Source: Sporosarcina beigongshangi (GTDB lineage Bacteria; Actinomycetota; Actinomycetes; Actinomycetales; Micrococcaceae). Taken from it: a stretch of DNA of 64,000 bases. Position 1 is the first letter of the stretch; each line of letters begins with the position of its first letter. This document shows, in pieces, positions 1-8,668 of the stretch. Under the pieces are notes generated by a model. That model was not told the origin of the DNA. It made no database searches and worked only from the letters and a program-made list of their open reading frames with translations. The stretch is taken from contig NZ_JADHDY010000012.1 in assembly GCF_016820535.1 (NCBI RefSeq), positions 54,321-118,320 on the forward strand. Direction: 5' to 3'. The position numbers and the translations under genes are program-made.

Positions 1-37
1 CAACAGCCTCTCCAACGGAGGCGGCAAGCAGGACTAA
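1..37 (+). CDS. 3' end of an upstream gene (partial)
   Basis: The second reading frame is open from the window edge to a TAA at 35-37 and would give the C-terminal residues NSLSNGGGKQD. A hairpin follows directly, as expected after a gene end. The fragment is too short to name, and its coding status is inferred only from the stop codon and the hairpin. Confidence 0.35.
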   Translation, partial: NSLSNGGGKQD

Positions 38-44
38 ACGCCCT

Positions 45-69
45 GCGTGGAGGCAGTTGCCTGCCACGC
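45..69 (+). terminator. Hairpin after the upstream gene
   Basis: GCGTGG...GGCA at 45-55 pairs with TGCC...CCACGC at 58-69, with a small internal bulge. It lies 8 nt after the partial gene's stop. There is no T-tract, which is common in high-GC actinobacteria. More GC-rich repeats follow to about 165. Confidence 0.4.
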
Positions 70-228
70 CGGCCGGCCTGAAGGCGGGACCCGCACCGAA
101 TGCGCCATTCGGGGCGGGCCCCGCCATTTGCGCCGGTGGGTGGTTTGGTGAAGCGCATTGCGCCGTGCGGCGACACGCATTAGCCCCGTGCAGGGCCCGG
201 GGGTAAACTGAAGCCGCAATTCAAACAC

Positions 229-325
229 GACAGGGGAGCGTCACCCCATCCTGGGATCCGACGCTGAGAGTGCGGTTCGCCGCAGACCCTCGAACCTGCT
301 CCGGCTAGTACCGGCGAAGGGAGTC
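229..325 (+). promoter_or_regulatory. TPP (THI-box) riboswitch
   Basis: The conserved THI-box parts are present in order: GGGG at 233-236, GCTGAGAG at about 263-270, GACCC, GAACCTG at 292-298, and the GCGAAGGGA block at 313-321. The short GAC/GTC ends (229-231 and 323-325) can close P1. It sits directly upstream of ykoE, which fits known TPP control of thiamine and HMP transport genes. High TPP should switch the operon off. Confidence 0.93.
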
Positions 326-365
326 GAGTTCTCTTCGGCTGCGCGGAAATACCGCTGCGGCCGCC

Positions 366-381
366 CCTCCTGCAAAGGAGG
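366..381 (+). promoter_or_regulatory. SD-sequestering hairpin, likely riboswitch expression platform
   Basis: CCTCC at 366-370 can pair with GGAGG at 377-381 across a six-base loop. The GGAGG is the Shine-Dalgarno of ykoE, 4 nt before its ATG. Occlusion of the ribosome site would make this a translational switch. The pairing is seen directly; its use by the riboswitch is inferred. Confidence 0.6.
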
Positions 382-385
382 AAAC

Positions 386-1021
386 ATGAGCAAGTCACTT
401 TCGGGCGCCACCGCCCAACAAAACACCAACACGCCCAAGCGCCCAAGCAACTGGCGCGTCGTCGACATCGTTGTGGTCTCCGTCCTCGGCGTCGCCGTCG
501 GCGTCATCTTTTGGCTGTGGTCGGCCGGCTACGGCCTGGTCAGCGCCTTCACCGTCGCCTTCCCGCCCATCGGCGCACTGTACGGCGGCGGCTGGCTGAT
601 CGCCGGCGTTCTGGGCGGGCTCGTCATACGCAAACCAGGCGCGGCACTGTACTGCGAGCTGATCGCCGCCACCGTGGAAGGCCTGCTGGGCACCCACTTC
701 GGCTTTACCGTGCTGCTGTCCGGGCTCATCCAGGGTCTTGGCGCGGAACTGGGCTTCGCGATCTTCCGCTACCGCAAGTTCAACCTGCCCGTTGCGCTGC
801 TGGCCGGCGCACTGGCCGGACTGGCGATGGGCATCAACGACTCAATCGTTTGGAACATCGCCTGGGCCCTGGAATGGAAGCTCGTCTACATCGTCCTGGC
901 CATGGTCTCCGGCGCCGTCATTGCGGGGCTTGTGTCCTGGCTGGCGGTGCGAGGACTCGCCCGCACGGGCGCCCTGGCCAACCTGCCCTCGCGGAACGCC
1001 GCCACCGAAAAGGTGGTGTAA
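386..1021 (+). CDS. ykoE: ECF transporter substrate-binding (S) component, YkoE family
   Basis: This 211-residue integral membrane protein has several hydrophobic segments (about 27-48, 55-80, 95-125, 133-155, 165-190). The stretch PGAALYCELIAATVEGLLG (about 90-108) is typical of YkoE proteins. The family binds thiamine or its pyrimidine precursor HMP for an energy-coupling-factor importer. The ATG follows a perfect AAGGAGG site. The TPP riboswitch upstream and the ATPase and EcfT genes downstream support the assignment. Whether the substrate is HMP or thiamine cannot be told from sequence alone. Confidence 0.9.
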   Translation: MSKSLSGATAQQNTNTPKRPSNWRVVDIVVVSVLGVAVGVIFWLWSAGYGLVSAFTVAFPPIGALYGGGWLIAGVLGGLVIRKPGAALYCELIAATVEGLLGTHFGFTVLLSGLIQGLGAELGFAIFRYRKFNLPVALLAGALAGLAMGINDSIVWNIAWALEWKLVYIVLAMVSGAVIAGLVSWLAVRGLARTGALANLPSRNAATEKVV

Positions 1022-1056
1022 CCGTGGCAAGTGCCCCACACCGGAAGGGAGGTGCG

Positions 1057-2607
1057 GTGCCGGCCCGCATCACCGCCCGGGGCTGGGGATGGCAACACTC
1101 CGGCCGCGGCGCCCACGCCGTCTTGGGCCTCGACCTGGCCATCGAGCCGGGGGAGCGGGTGCTGCTCCTGGGCCCCTCCGGCGCCGGAAAGTCCACACTG
1201 CTCCACGCCTTGGCCGGAGTTCTCGGCCAGGACGAGGACGCGAACGAGACCGGAGAACTGCTGATCGACGGCCTCCCTGTCGCGGAATCACGCGGCCGGG
1301 CCGGGCTCATGCAACAGGACCCGGATGCCCAGGTGGTGCTCTCGCGGATCGGCGACGACGTTGCCTTTGGCGCCGAAAACCTCGCCGTCCCACGCGAGGA
1401 AATCTGGCGCCGCGTACCCGAGGCGCTGGAGTCCGTGGGTCTCACCCTGCCCCTGGACCACCCCAGCTCCCAACTCTCCGGCGGGCAAAAGCAGCGCCTG
1501 GGCCTGGCCGGCATCCTCGCCATGCGCCCCGGCCTGCTCCTGCTCGACGAACCCACCGCCAACCTCGACCCGGCCGGCGTCGTGGAAGTCCGCGACGCCG
1601 TGCGCCGCAGCCTCGACGACACCGGGGCAACCCTGGTCGTGGTGGAGCACCGCGTCTCGGTCTGGCTCGAAGTGGTGGACCGCATCATCGTGCTCGCCCC
1701 GGCCGGCCTCGGCCAACCCGGCGGCGTGCTGTTCGACGGCCCGCCCGCCACCGTCCTCGCGCAGAGCCGGGAGCTGCTGGCCGGCGCCGGCATCTGGGTG
1801 CCGGGGTTTGTCCCGGCCGTGCGCCCCCGCAATGCCGTGCCCGACGCCGGTGCGCACCTGCTGCTGGAGGCGGAGGCCCTTGCGGTCTCCCGTGCCAGGG
1901 GACGGAAGCGGCACCCGGTGGTTCCCGCCGCCGTCGTGCCGCAGGTTCAGGTGCTGGCAGGGCAGGCACTGAGCGTCACCGGGCCCAACGGTTCCGGGAA
2001 ATCCACCCTCGCCTTGACCCTTGCCGGGCTCCTGGCCCCGGCAGGCGGGCGGCTCGCGGCGCTGCCGGAGCTGGCTCGGGGGGCCGGCACGGAGCCGCTG
2101 AAGTGGCGCGGAAAGCAGCTCATCAGCAGGATCGGCACCGTCTTTCAGGAGCCCGAACACCAATTCGTGGCTGGCACCGTCCGGGACGAACTCCTGTTTG
2201 GGCCCCGGATCCTGGGCCGCGGGGAGGAACAGGTGGATGGGCTGCTGTCGCGCCTGCGGCTGGAACACCTGGCGGACGCCAACCCGTTCACGCTTTCGGG
2301 CGGGGAGAAGCGGCGGCTGTCGGTGGCCACAGTGCTGGCGGCGAGCCCGCAGGTGCTGGTGCTGGACGAGCCCACCTTTGGGCAGGACGCCAACACCTGG
2401 GCGGAACTGGCGTCGCTGCTGACCGAGCTGCTCGACGCCGGGACGGCCGTGGTCTCCGTGACGCACGACGCCGCCTTCAGCGACGCCCTGGGCGGTGCCA
2501 GGCTGGACCTGGGTGTCCCGGCCGGAGGCCCCCTCCCCGCCCCTTCCACCGTTGAGATGTCAGACAACGACGCCCCGGAGGCTCGAGTCAGGGCGGTGCG
2601 CGCATGA
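1057..2607 (+). CDS. ykoD: Duplicated ABC ATPase of the ECF transporter, YkoD-like
   Basis: One chain carries two ABC ATPase domains. The first has GPSGAGKST, LSGGQKQRL and LLLLDEPTANLDP; the second has GPNGSGKST, LSGGEKRRL and VLVLDEPTFGQD. Fused A1-A2 ATPases are usual for YkoEDC systems and drive uptake through the EcfT partner. The chosen GTG at 1057 has GGAGG 4 nt upstream and gives 516 residues. A second in-frame GTG at 1024, just after the ykoE stop with AAAGGTGG upstream, would add 11 unconserved-looking residues. The 3' end overlaps ykoC by ATGA, so translation is probably coupled. Confidence 0.9.
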   Translation: MPARITARGWGWQHSGRGAHAVLGLDLAIEPGERVLLLGPSGAGKSTLLHALAGVLGQDEDANETGELLIDGLPVAESRGRAGLMQQDPDAQVVLSRIGDDVAFGAENLAVPREEIWRRVPEALESVGLTLPLDHPSSQLSGGQKQRLGLAGILAMRPGLLLLDEPTANLDPAGVVEVRDAVRRSLDDTGATLVVVEHRVSVWLEVVDRIIVLAPAGLGQPGGVLFDGPPATVLAQSRELLAGAGIWVPGFVPAVRPRNAVPDAGAHLLLEAEALAVSRARGRKRHPVVPAAVVPQVQVLAGQALSVTGPNGSGKSTLALTLAGLLAPAGGRLAALPELARGAGTEPLKWRGKQLISRIGTVFQEPEHQFVAGTVRDELLFGPRILGRGEEQVDGLLSRLRLEHLADANPFTLSGGEKRRLSVATVLAASPQVLVLDEPTFGQDANTWAELASLLTELLDAGTAVVSVTHDAAFSDALGGARLDLGVPAGGPLPAPSTVEMSDNDAPEARVRAVRA

Positions 2608-3401
2608 GCGTGGACATTGTTGCCACACCGCGGTCCACGGCGCTGCTGGCCCGGGCCAATCCGCTGTCCAAGCTGGGGGCCGGCATGGCGCTGACCATCG
2701 TGCTGCTGTTCAGCGTCGATTGGGTGTCGGCCACGGTGGCGCTGGTGCTCGAGTGTGCCCTGCTGCCGCTGGCCGGGTTGAGCCTGCGCATGCTGCTCAC
2801 GCGCGGCTGGCCCATCCTGTTCGCGGCGGTGGTGGGCGGGTACGGAACGGCACTCCTGGCACCCAAGACCGGGGAGCTGCTGCTGTCGCTGGGGCCGGTG
2901 ACGTTCACCGCCGGCTCGGTGGAGGCCGGCGTTGCGATTGCGCTGCGCGGCCTGGCCGTCGCCCTGCCCGGCATCATTGTGCTGGCTTCCACCGACCCCA
3001 CTGACCTGGCCGATGCGCTGGCGCAAAAGTTGCGCCTGCCGCACCGCTTTGTGCTTGGTGCCCTCGCCGCCATGCGACTGGTGGGCCTGCTCGTCGCGGA
3101 GTGGCAGACTCTCGGCATGGCCCGCCGCGCCCGCGGAGTGGGAGGCGAACCCGGACTGTTCCGAGGTCTGAAGTCCCAACTCGGGCAGGCCATGGCGCTG
3201 CTGGTCCAGGCCGTGCGAAGGGCTTCCAGGCTGGCGGTCACCATGGAGGCCAAGGGCTTTGGCGCCGGTCCGCGAACATGGGCCCGGGAATCGGCCTTCA
3301 CCCGCCTCGACGTCTGGGTGGCGACCGCCGGACTGGGTGTCGCCGCCCTGTCGGTGGGGACCGCCGTCGTGCTGGGAACGTGGAACCCGGCGTTCGGCTA
3401 G
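2604..3401 (+). CDS. ykoC: ECF transporter transmembrane component EcfT, YkoC-like
   Basis: This 265-residue membrane protein has hydrophobic segments near residues 28-60, 68-90, 100-130 and 225-255. The cytoplasmic part contains the EcfT-type Ala-Arg-Gly region: MARRARGVGG near 172-181 and MEAKGFGAGPRT near 214-225. These helices contact the ATPases in known ECF transporters. The ATG overlaps the ykoD stop (ATGA). It completes a three-gene S-ATPase-T operon under the TPP riboswitch. Confidence 0.88.
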   Translation: MSVDIVATPRSTALLARANPLSKLGAGMALTIVLLFSVDWVSATVALVLECALLPLAGLSLRMLLTRGWPILFAAVVGGYGTALLAPKTGELLLSLGPVTFTAGSVEAGVAIALRGLAVALPGIIVLASTDPTDLADALAQKLRLPHRFVLGALAAMRLVGLLVAEWQTLGMARRARGVGGEPGLFRGLKSQLGQAMALLVQAVRRASRLAVTMEAKGFGAGPRTWARESAFTRLDVWVATAGLGVAALSVGTAVVLGTWNPAFG

Positions 3402-3716
3402 CAACCGAGCCGCCCCCGCCCGCCTACCAACCCCGCATCAGATAAACGCCCAAATTCCCCAACGCTCTCGCAGCGATGGGGCGAACTCGGGCAATGCTGT
3501 TGCACTGCGCCGGCAAGGGCGCTGCATGGACTGACCGAAGAGGCGCCCGGCAGCCGTTGCCATCCACCGTGGAATCACGGGTCCGGGATGGCGGCGGCTG
3601 CTTTTTTGGGAAGCTGCCACGCCTGCAACGAGCCGGCTGCAGCCTTTCGCCAGGGCCCGCCCGAGGACACGTGAGGACACAATTCAGATGGTGGGGACAA
3701 GGACGGCCCGCGGCGG
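3402..3716. other. Intergenic stretch, no gene seen
   Basis: About 315 bases separate ykoC from ldh. Short open frames here lack ribosome sites and coding-like composition. I see no strong hairpin or repeat; the right end holds the ldh promoter. Confidence 0.5.
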
Positions 3717-3722
3717 GATACT
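3717..3722 (+). promoter_or_regulatory. -10 element of a leaderless ldh transcript
   Basis: GATACT ends 6 nt before the ldh ATG and no Shine-Dalgarno lies between. This places the transcription start at the A of the start codon. Confidence 0.5.
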
Positions 3723-3728
3723 GGGGTC

Positions 3729-4682
3729 ATGACGATCCCACGGAACACAAAACTGACAGTTGTCGGCGCCGGAAGTGTCGGCACCGCCCTGGCCTATGCC
3801 GCGCTGATCCGCGGCTCCGCGCGCGAGGTGGTGCTTTATGACATTGCCACGGCCAAGGCGGAGGCGGAGGTGCTGGACCTGGCACACGGAACTCCGTTCG
3901 TCGGCTCGTCAAGCATCTCGGGAGGCAGCGACATCGGGCTGACGGCGGGGTCCGACGTCGTGGTCATCACAGCCGGCGCCAAACAGGAGCCGGGGCAGAC
4001 GAGACTTGAGCTGGCCGGCGTCAACGTGGGCATCATGTCCAAGATGCTGCCGGCGTTGATTGAGCTCTCGCCTCATGCTGTCTACGTCCTCGTGACAAAC
4101 CCATGCGACGTCCTTACTGCCGTGGCCGAACGCATCACGGACCTGCCGCGTGGGCGCATCTTCAGCTCCGGCACTGTGCTGGACTCGGCGCGGCTGCGCT
4201 GGCTCGTGGCGGAGGCTGCCGGCGTTGCGCCGCAGAGCGTGCATGCGCTGATTGTGGGCGAGCACGGGGACACGGAATTTCCGCTGTGGTCGGCCGCGAC
4301 GATCGGGCAGACACCGCTGTCGGAGTGGACGGACTCAGCCGGCGCCCTGCTGTTTCCGCGGGAACGGCTGGAGACGCTGACGCACGACGTCGTCCACGCC
4401 GCCTACAGGGTCATTGCCGGCAAGGGAGCCACAAACTACGCCATCGGGCTCTCGGGGGCGCGCATTGTTGAGGCCGTGCTGCGTGACGAACGGGCTGTTT
4501 TGCCGGTGTCCAGCGTGCTGCATGGGTATCGGGGGATAGACGGCGTGGCGCTGAGCGTGCCGTCCATTGTTGGCGCCGGCGGGGTGCAGCGAGTGCTGGA
4601 CACGCCCATGGATGAGCGTGAGGCCGAGCAACTGCAGCACTCGGCGCAGACCTTGGCCGATTCCATCGCATTGTTCACCTAG
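3729..4682 (+). CDS. ldh: L-lactate dehydrogenase
   Basis: The protein has 317 residues, the usual LDH length. The N-terminal NAD-binding loop is GAGSVGTALA (about 12-21), followed by DLAHG, the specificity loop KQEPGQTRLEL with Gln rather than the Arg of malate dehydrogenases, VTNPCDVLT, the substrate-binding Arg in DSARLRWL, and the catalytic His in GEHGD. These features support pyruvate/lactate interconversion with NADH. The gene stands alone. Its start appears leaderless. A malate dehydrogenase is less likely because of the Gln in the specificity loop. Confidence 0.92.
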   Translation: MTIPRNTKLTVVGAGSVGTALAYAALIRGSAREVVLYDIATAKAEAEVLDLAHGTPFVGSSSISGGSDIGLTAGSDVVVITAGAKQEPGQTRLELAGVNVGIMSKMLPALIELSPHAVYVLVTNPCDVLTAVAERITDLPRGRIFSSGTVLDSARLRWLVAEAAGVAPQSVHALIVGEHGDTEFPLWSAATIGQTPLSEWTDSAGALLFPRERLETLTHDVVHAAYRVIAGKGATNYAIGLSGARIVEAVLRDERAVLPVSSVLHGYRGIDGVALSVPSIVGAGGVQRVLDTPMDEREAEQLQHSAQTLADSIALFT

Positions 4683-4814
4683 CCATCGCCCAACCTCGTG
4701 ACCCGACCGGCAGCTTGCCTGCGTGACGGGGAGTGAACTCGGTCCACTGGGGCGCCGCAACGTCACGGCGCGGTTCTGTGCGGGAATGTTGCGAAGTGGC
4801 GGCGGGGTGGTTCA

Positions 4815-4831
4815 GGCGCGGCGGCCGCGCC
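4815..4831. terminator. GC-rich palindrome after ldh
   Basis: GGCGCGGC and GCCGCGCC flank a single G. It lies 133 bp after the ldh stop in an otherwise empty 290-bp gap. It could be a weak terminator, or simply a GC-rich palindrome. Confidence 0.3.
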
Positions 4832-4970
4832 GGTGTACCGTTGGGTAACAAGCGGGGGCATTAACGCACGGCGGACGGTTAATTTATCGCACATAGCGAT
4901 TATCTGCGCGAATATTTCGAAAAGACTGTCCAAAAGGTCACATAATCCCAGGCAAATATGCATCCCGTGA

Positions 4971-4985
4971 TATAAATGCATTTAT
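4971..4985 (+). promoter_or_regulatory. -10 element and perfect palindrome over the XRE-MurA start
   Basis: TATAAA at 4971-4976 lies 7 nt before the ATG at 4984 and no Shine-Dalgarno is present, so the transcript is probably leaderless. ATAAATGCATTTAT at 4972-4985 is a perfect 14-bp palindrome covering the -10, the predicted +1 and the start codon. A second ATGCAT core lies at 4958-4963, 18 bp upstream centre to centre. The layout suits an operator for the XRE domain that this gene encodes. Confidence 0.55.
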
Positions 4986-6516
4986 GACTCAAGTGGCTGC
5001 AGAAACTGTCGGTGTTTTGGTGCGGGATGCACGGAACGAAAAAGGGTGGACCCAGGGCGAGCTGGCATCCCATCTCGGAACCAGCCAGAGTGCCGTGGCG
5101 CGCATGGAACAGGGCAAGCAGAACCTCAGCCTGAAGATGATCCAGCGCATGGAAGCCCTCCTGGAGGCCAACCTGTTCAGTGTCGGAGCCGTGTCCAAGA
5201 ACGCCGTGACCCACCTCCGCGTGCACGGCGGGCGGCAGCTCTCGGGCAGCGTGGACGTCAACTCCAGCAAGAACGCCGGTGTGGCCCTGCTGTGCGCCAG
5301 CCTGATCAACCGCGGCACCACCACACTGCGCCGCCTGGCCCGGATCGAAGAGGTCAACCGCATCGTTGAGCTGCTGACCTCCATCGGCGTCGAATGCACC
5401 TGGCTCGATGACAACGACCTGCGGATCCGCCGCCCGGAAGTGCTGGACCTGGCCTCGATGGACATTGCCGCAGCCAAGCGCACCCGCAGCGTCATCATGC
5501 TGCTGGGCCCGCTCCTGGATGAGGAAGACCCCTACCGCATCCCCTACGCCGGCGGCTGCGACCTCGGCACCCGCACGGTGGAGCCGCACATGCAGGCACT
5601 GCGCGAATTCGGGCTGGACGTCAATGCCCACGACGGTTTCTACCAGGTCCAGGCCCCCCGCAGCGACAGGGAAGACCGCACCTTTGTGCTGACAGAGCGC
5701 GGGGACACTGTCACCGAAAACGCCATCATGGCCGCCGCGCTGCGGGAAGGCACCACAATCATCCGCAACGCCAGCCCCAACTACATGGTGCAGGACCTCT
5801 GCTTCTACCTGCAGGGCCTGGGGGTCAGGGTGGAAGGCGTCGGTTCCACCACGCTGACCATCAAGGGCAAGTCCCACATCGATGTGGACATTGAATACGC
5901 CCCGTCTGAAGACCCCATCGAAGCCATGTCCCTCATCACCGCCGGCATCGTGACAAAGTCCGAGGTCACCGTGCGCCGTGTCCCCATCGAGTTCATGGAG
6001 ATCGAGCTCAAGGTTCTCGAGCAGATGGGCTTCCGCTACCTCAAGTCGGCCGAGTACGTGGCACGCAACGGCAAGACCCGCCTCGTGGACATCACCACGC
6101 TGCCCTCCGACCTTAAGTCCGCCCCGGACAAGATCCACCCCATGCCGTTCCCGGGCCTGAACATCGACAACCTGCCGTTCTTCGCCGTCATCGCCTCCTG
6201 CGCTGAGGGCACCACGCTGATCCACGACTGGGTGTACGAAAACCGCGCCATCTACCTGACCGAACTGAACCGCCTCGGCGCCGGCGTCCGCCTGCTGGAT
6301 CCGCACCGCATCGACATCACCGGCCCCACCGCCTGGCGTGCTGCCGAAATCGGCTGCCCTCCCGCACTCCGCCCGGCCGCCTGCATCCTGTTGGCCATGC
6401 TCGCCGCGAAGGGCACCAGCGAACTGCGCAACATCTATGTCATTGAGCGCGGCTACGAGGATCTCGCCGAGCGCCTGAACACCATCGGCGCCGAGATCGA
6501 GTATTTCCAGGACTGA
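4984..6516 (+). CDS. murA: XRE helix-turn-helix fused to UDP-GlcNAc 1-carboxyvinyltransferase (MurA-like)
   Basis: The protein has 510 residues against about 420 for ordinary MurA. Residues 8-62 form an XRE/Cro-type helix-turn-helix (RNEKGWTQGELASHLGTSQS, then ARMEQGK). Residues 75-510 are an EPSP-synthase/MurA fold. SSKNAG (Lys96, Asn97) matches the UDP-GlcNAc/PEP site, and Cys192 in YAGGCDLGTRTVEPH matches the fosfomycin-reactive Cys loop of MurA. The family transfers enolpyruvate to UDP-GlcNAc in peptidoglycan synthesis. The N-terminal DNA-binding domain suggests a regulatory role, perhaps on its own promoter. A housekeeping murA may exist elsewhere, so catalysis versus sensing is open. 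Confidence 0.85.
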   Translation: MTQVAAETVGVLVRDARNEKGWTQGELASHLGTSQSAVARMEQGKQNLSLKMIQRMEALLEANLFSVGAVSKNAVTHLRVHGGRQLSGSVDVNSSKNAGVALLCASLINRGTTTLRRLARIEEVNRIVELLTSIGVECTWLDDNDLRIRRPEVLDLASMDIAAAKRTRSVIMLLGPLLDEEDPYRIPYAGGCDLGTRTVEPHMQALREFGLDVNAHDGFYQVQAPRSDREDRTFVLTERGDTVTENAIMAAALREGTTIIRNASPNYMVQDLCFYLQGLGVRVEGVGSTTLTIKGKSHIDVDIEYAPSEDPIEAMSLITAGIVTKSEVTVRRVPIEFMEIELKVLEQMGFRYLKSAEYVARNGKTRLVDITTLPSDLKSAPDKIHPMPFPGLNIDNLPFFAVIASCAEGTTLIHDWVYENRAIYLTELNRLGAGVRLLDPHRIDITGPTAWRAAEIGCPPALRPAACILLAMLAAKGTSELRNIYVIERGYEDLAERLNTIGAEIEYFQD

Positions 6517-6548
6517 TCCAGCCCAGCTTTTTCCCAAAGCACGACGGC

Positions 6549-6581
6549 GGCCGGTGACCTTTGCTTGAAAGGTCACCGGCC
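6549..6581. terminator. Bidirectional terminator between the MurA fusion and metZ
   Basis: A perfect 14-bp stem, GGCCGGTGACCTTT with its complement, closes a five-base loop (6563-6567). It lies between two convergent genes. Confidence 0.8.
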
Positions 6582-6675
6582 CGTCCGCTGCCTCCCACTG
6601 CTCGCAAGCTCGCAGCGGGCCCCTCGACAGCTTTCTTACCCTGAGTCTGGGAAAGTCACCTGACGTTGAGGAGGT

Positions 6676-7887
6676 CTAGATTGCCGCCAGCGCCGCGGCA
6701 AGGTCCCGCTTCAGGTCGTCCAGGTCCTCCAAGCCCACGGACAGGCGCAGGAAGCCGTCGGAGAGCCCGATCGCGGCGCGCCCTTCCGGGCCCATGGCGC
6801 GGTGCGTGGTGGTGGCCGGGTGCGTGATGAGGGACTTGGCATCACCCAGGTTGTTGGAGATGTCGATAATGGACAGCGCGTTCAGCAGCGCGAACGCCGC
6901 ATCCTTGCTTGTGCCGGACGCGGGCTCGGCCAGCTCGAACGTCAGCACGGTGCCGCCTGCCTTCATCTGCTTCTTCGCCAGCTCATACTGCGGGTGCGAG
7001 GGCAGGTGCGGGTACAGCACCCGGGCAACCTGCGGCTGAGCCTCGAGGAATTCACCCAGCGCCAGTGCGTTGTTGCACGAGTGTGTGACGCGCAGGTTCA
7101 TGGTCTCCAACCCCTTCGTCAGCACCCAGGCGCTGAATGAGGACAGCGCCGGCCCCGTGTGCCGCATGAGGTTCTTGACAGGGCCGTCAATGAACTCCTT
7201 GGAGCCCAGGATGGCGCCGCCCAGCACCCGCCCCTGACCGTCGATGTGCTTCGTGCCCGAGTACACAACGATGTCCGCACCAAAATCGCCGCAGCGCTGC
7301 AGCAGGGGGGTGGCGAACACGTTGTCGGCCACCACCTGCGCACCCGCGGCATGCGCCAAATCACACACAGCCTGCACGTCGATGATCTCCTGCATCGGGT
7401 TTGACGGCGACTCGAAGAACACGGCGGTGGTCGGCACGCTCAAGGCCTCGCGCCACTGCTCCAGGTCCGGCCCATCCACGAACACGGTCTCGACTCCCCA
7501 GCGCGGGAGCAGCTCGTTCAGGATCACAAAGCAGGAGCCAAACAGCGATCGTGACGCCACCACCCGGTCACCGGCAGCGAGCAGCGCACCCAGGGCGGTG
7601 AACACGGCGGACATGCCGGACGCCGTCGCAAAGCACGCCTCCTTGCCCTCGAGCAAGCGCAGGCGCTCCTGGAAGGTGGCCACTGACGGGTTGCCGTAGC
7701 GCGAGTACACGAAGCGGTCCACCTCGCCAGTGAATGCCTGCTCGGCGGCCTCGGCTGATTCGTACACGAACCCGGAATTCAGGAACAGCGCCTCGGAGGT
7801 CTCCTGGAAGTTGCTGCGGTCAAGCCCGCCGCGCACGGCCTGGGTGTCTGCGGACCAGGTGGCTGCGTGCTCATTAAAGTTGCTCAA
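6676..7887 (-). CDS. metZ: O-succinylhomoserine sulfhydrylase (MetZ-type)
   Basis: This is a 403-residue PLP enzyme of the Cys/Met metabolism family. It has YSRYGNPSVATFQERL near the N-terminus, ATASGMSA, the FFESPSNP motif, and YSGTKHIDGQGRVLGGA with the Schiff-base Lys. That last string is characteristic of MetZ rather than cystathionine gamma-synthase. MetZ makes homocysteine directly from an acylated homoserine and sulfide. The start is TTG with AAGGA 8 nt upstream. It is the last gene of a leftward operon behind a SAM riboswitch, which fits methionine synthesis. Confidence 0.9.
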   Translation of the reverse strand: MSNFNEHAATWSADTQAVRGGLDRSNFQETSEALFLNSGFVYESAEAAEQAFTGEVDRFVYSRYGNPSVATFQERLRLLEGKEACFATASGMSAVFTALGALLAAGDRVVASRSLFGSCFVILNELLPRWGVETVFVDGPDLEQWREALSVPTTAVFFESPSNPMQEIIDVQAVCDLAHAAGAQVVADNVFATPLLQRCGDFGADIVVYSGTKHIDGQGRVLGGAILGSKEFIDGPVKNLMRHTGPALSSFSAWVLTKGLETMNLRVTHSCNNALALGEFLEAQPQVARVLYPHLPSHPQYELAKKQMKAGGTVLTFELAEPASGTSKDAAFALLNALSIIDISNNLGDAKSLITHPATTTHRAMGPEGRAAIGLSDGFLRLSVGLEDLDDLKRDLAAALAAI

Positions 7888-8018
7888 TTGTGGTTCCTTG
7901 GCTTTCGCTTGTGGTGCTGGTGAAGTACGACGGCGGCCCTTGCGCCACGCTGGCGGTGCGCCTGGTGCGGCGGCCGGGTTGGGCGGGCCCGCAAGTGGTG
8001 GCAGGCCGTGGAGGGAAG

Positions 8019-8411
8019 CTAGTGCCAGGGCAGCTTGCGGTTCTTCCAGCCGTTGACCACGCGTTCGCCGTAGCGGTCGGGCTCGCCCTCAAACCCTTCC
8101 AGGATGTTGTACGCCGTGTAGCCGGCGGCGGTTGCAGCCTCGGCGGCGGCGATGGAGCGGGCGCCGGAACGGCACAGCACCACCAGTTCCGTGCCTGGCT
8201 GGACAACCTCGGCAAGTTCCCGCAGGAAGTCCGGGTTGTTCTGCCCGCTGCCCAGGTTCCACTGGATGAATGCGGGCTTGGCACCCAGCGACGAGATGTC
8301 CGGCACGCCAATGTGCTGCCATTCGCCTTCGGTGCGCACATCAACCAGGACAGCGCCGCCCGCCACGCGCTCCCATGCCGATTCAGGGCTCACATCACCT
8401 GCGTAGCTCAT
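8019..8411 (-). CDS. Rhodanese-like sulfurtransferase
   Basis: This 130-residue single rhodanese domain has VLVDVRTEGEWQHIGVP near residues 21-37 and the active-site loop VLCRSGARS with its Cys near residue 80. Rhodaneses carry sulfane sulfur as a Cys persulfide. Its start codon overlaps the stop of the DUF1737 gene (ATGA). Lying between the SAM riboswitch and metZ, it may supply or sense sulfur for homocysteine synthesis; that role is inferred. Confidence 0.88.
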   Translation of the reverse strand: MSYAGDVSPESAWERVAGGAVLVDVRTEGEWQHIGVPDISSLGAKPAFIQWNLGSGQNNPDFLRELAEVVQPGTELVVLCRSGARSIAAAEAATAAGYTAYNILEGFEGEPDRYGERVVNGWKNRKLPWH

Positions 8412-8668
8412 GCGATGCCCTCGCCGTCAAACTCAAGGTCGGCGTCGAGCTCGTCAACGGCGGTGGCGACGGCGGCATCGCTGACGGCCACGGCGGAAGG
8501 CAGGATCACGGCTTGGGCGGCCACCACGGACGTGCCGTCGAAGGTCACGGCCGGCCCGCCATGGAGCACATATCCCTCGGCGAGGGCCTCCGTCACCCGC
8601 TCACAGAAGATGCGGTCGTCGGGGCCGGTGATGAGCCGGTAGGCCAGGGGGGAATCGTCCGCGGACAT
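8408..8668 (-). CDS. DUF1737-family small protein
   Basis: The protein has 86 residues. Its N-terminal half (AYRLITGPDDRIFCERVTEA, then GYVLHGGPAVTFDG) matches the DUF1737 pattern of a short module with conserved TGPDD and LHG sites. The second half is Ala/Val-rich with an acidic tail. The ATG follows GAGGAG with good spacing. It is the first gene of the SAM-riboswitch operon. The function of DUF1737 is not known to me. Confidence 0.75.
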   Translation of the reverse strand: MSADDSPLAYRLITGPDDRIFCERVTEALAEGYVLHGGPAVTFDGTSVVAAQAVILPSAVAVSDAAVATAVDELDADLEFDGEGIA

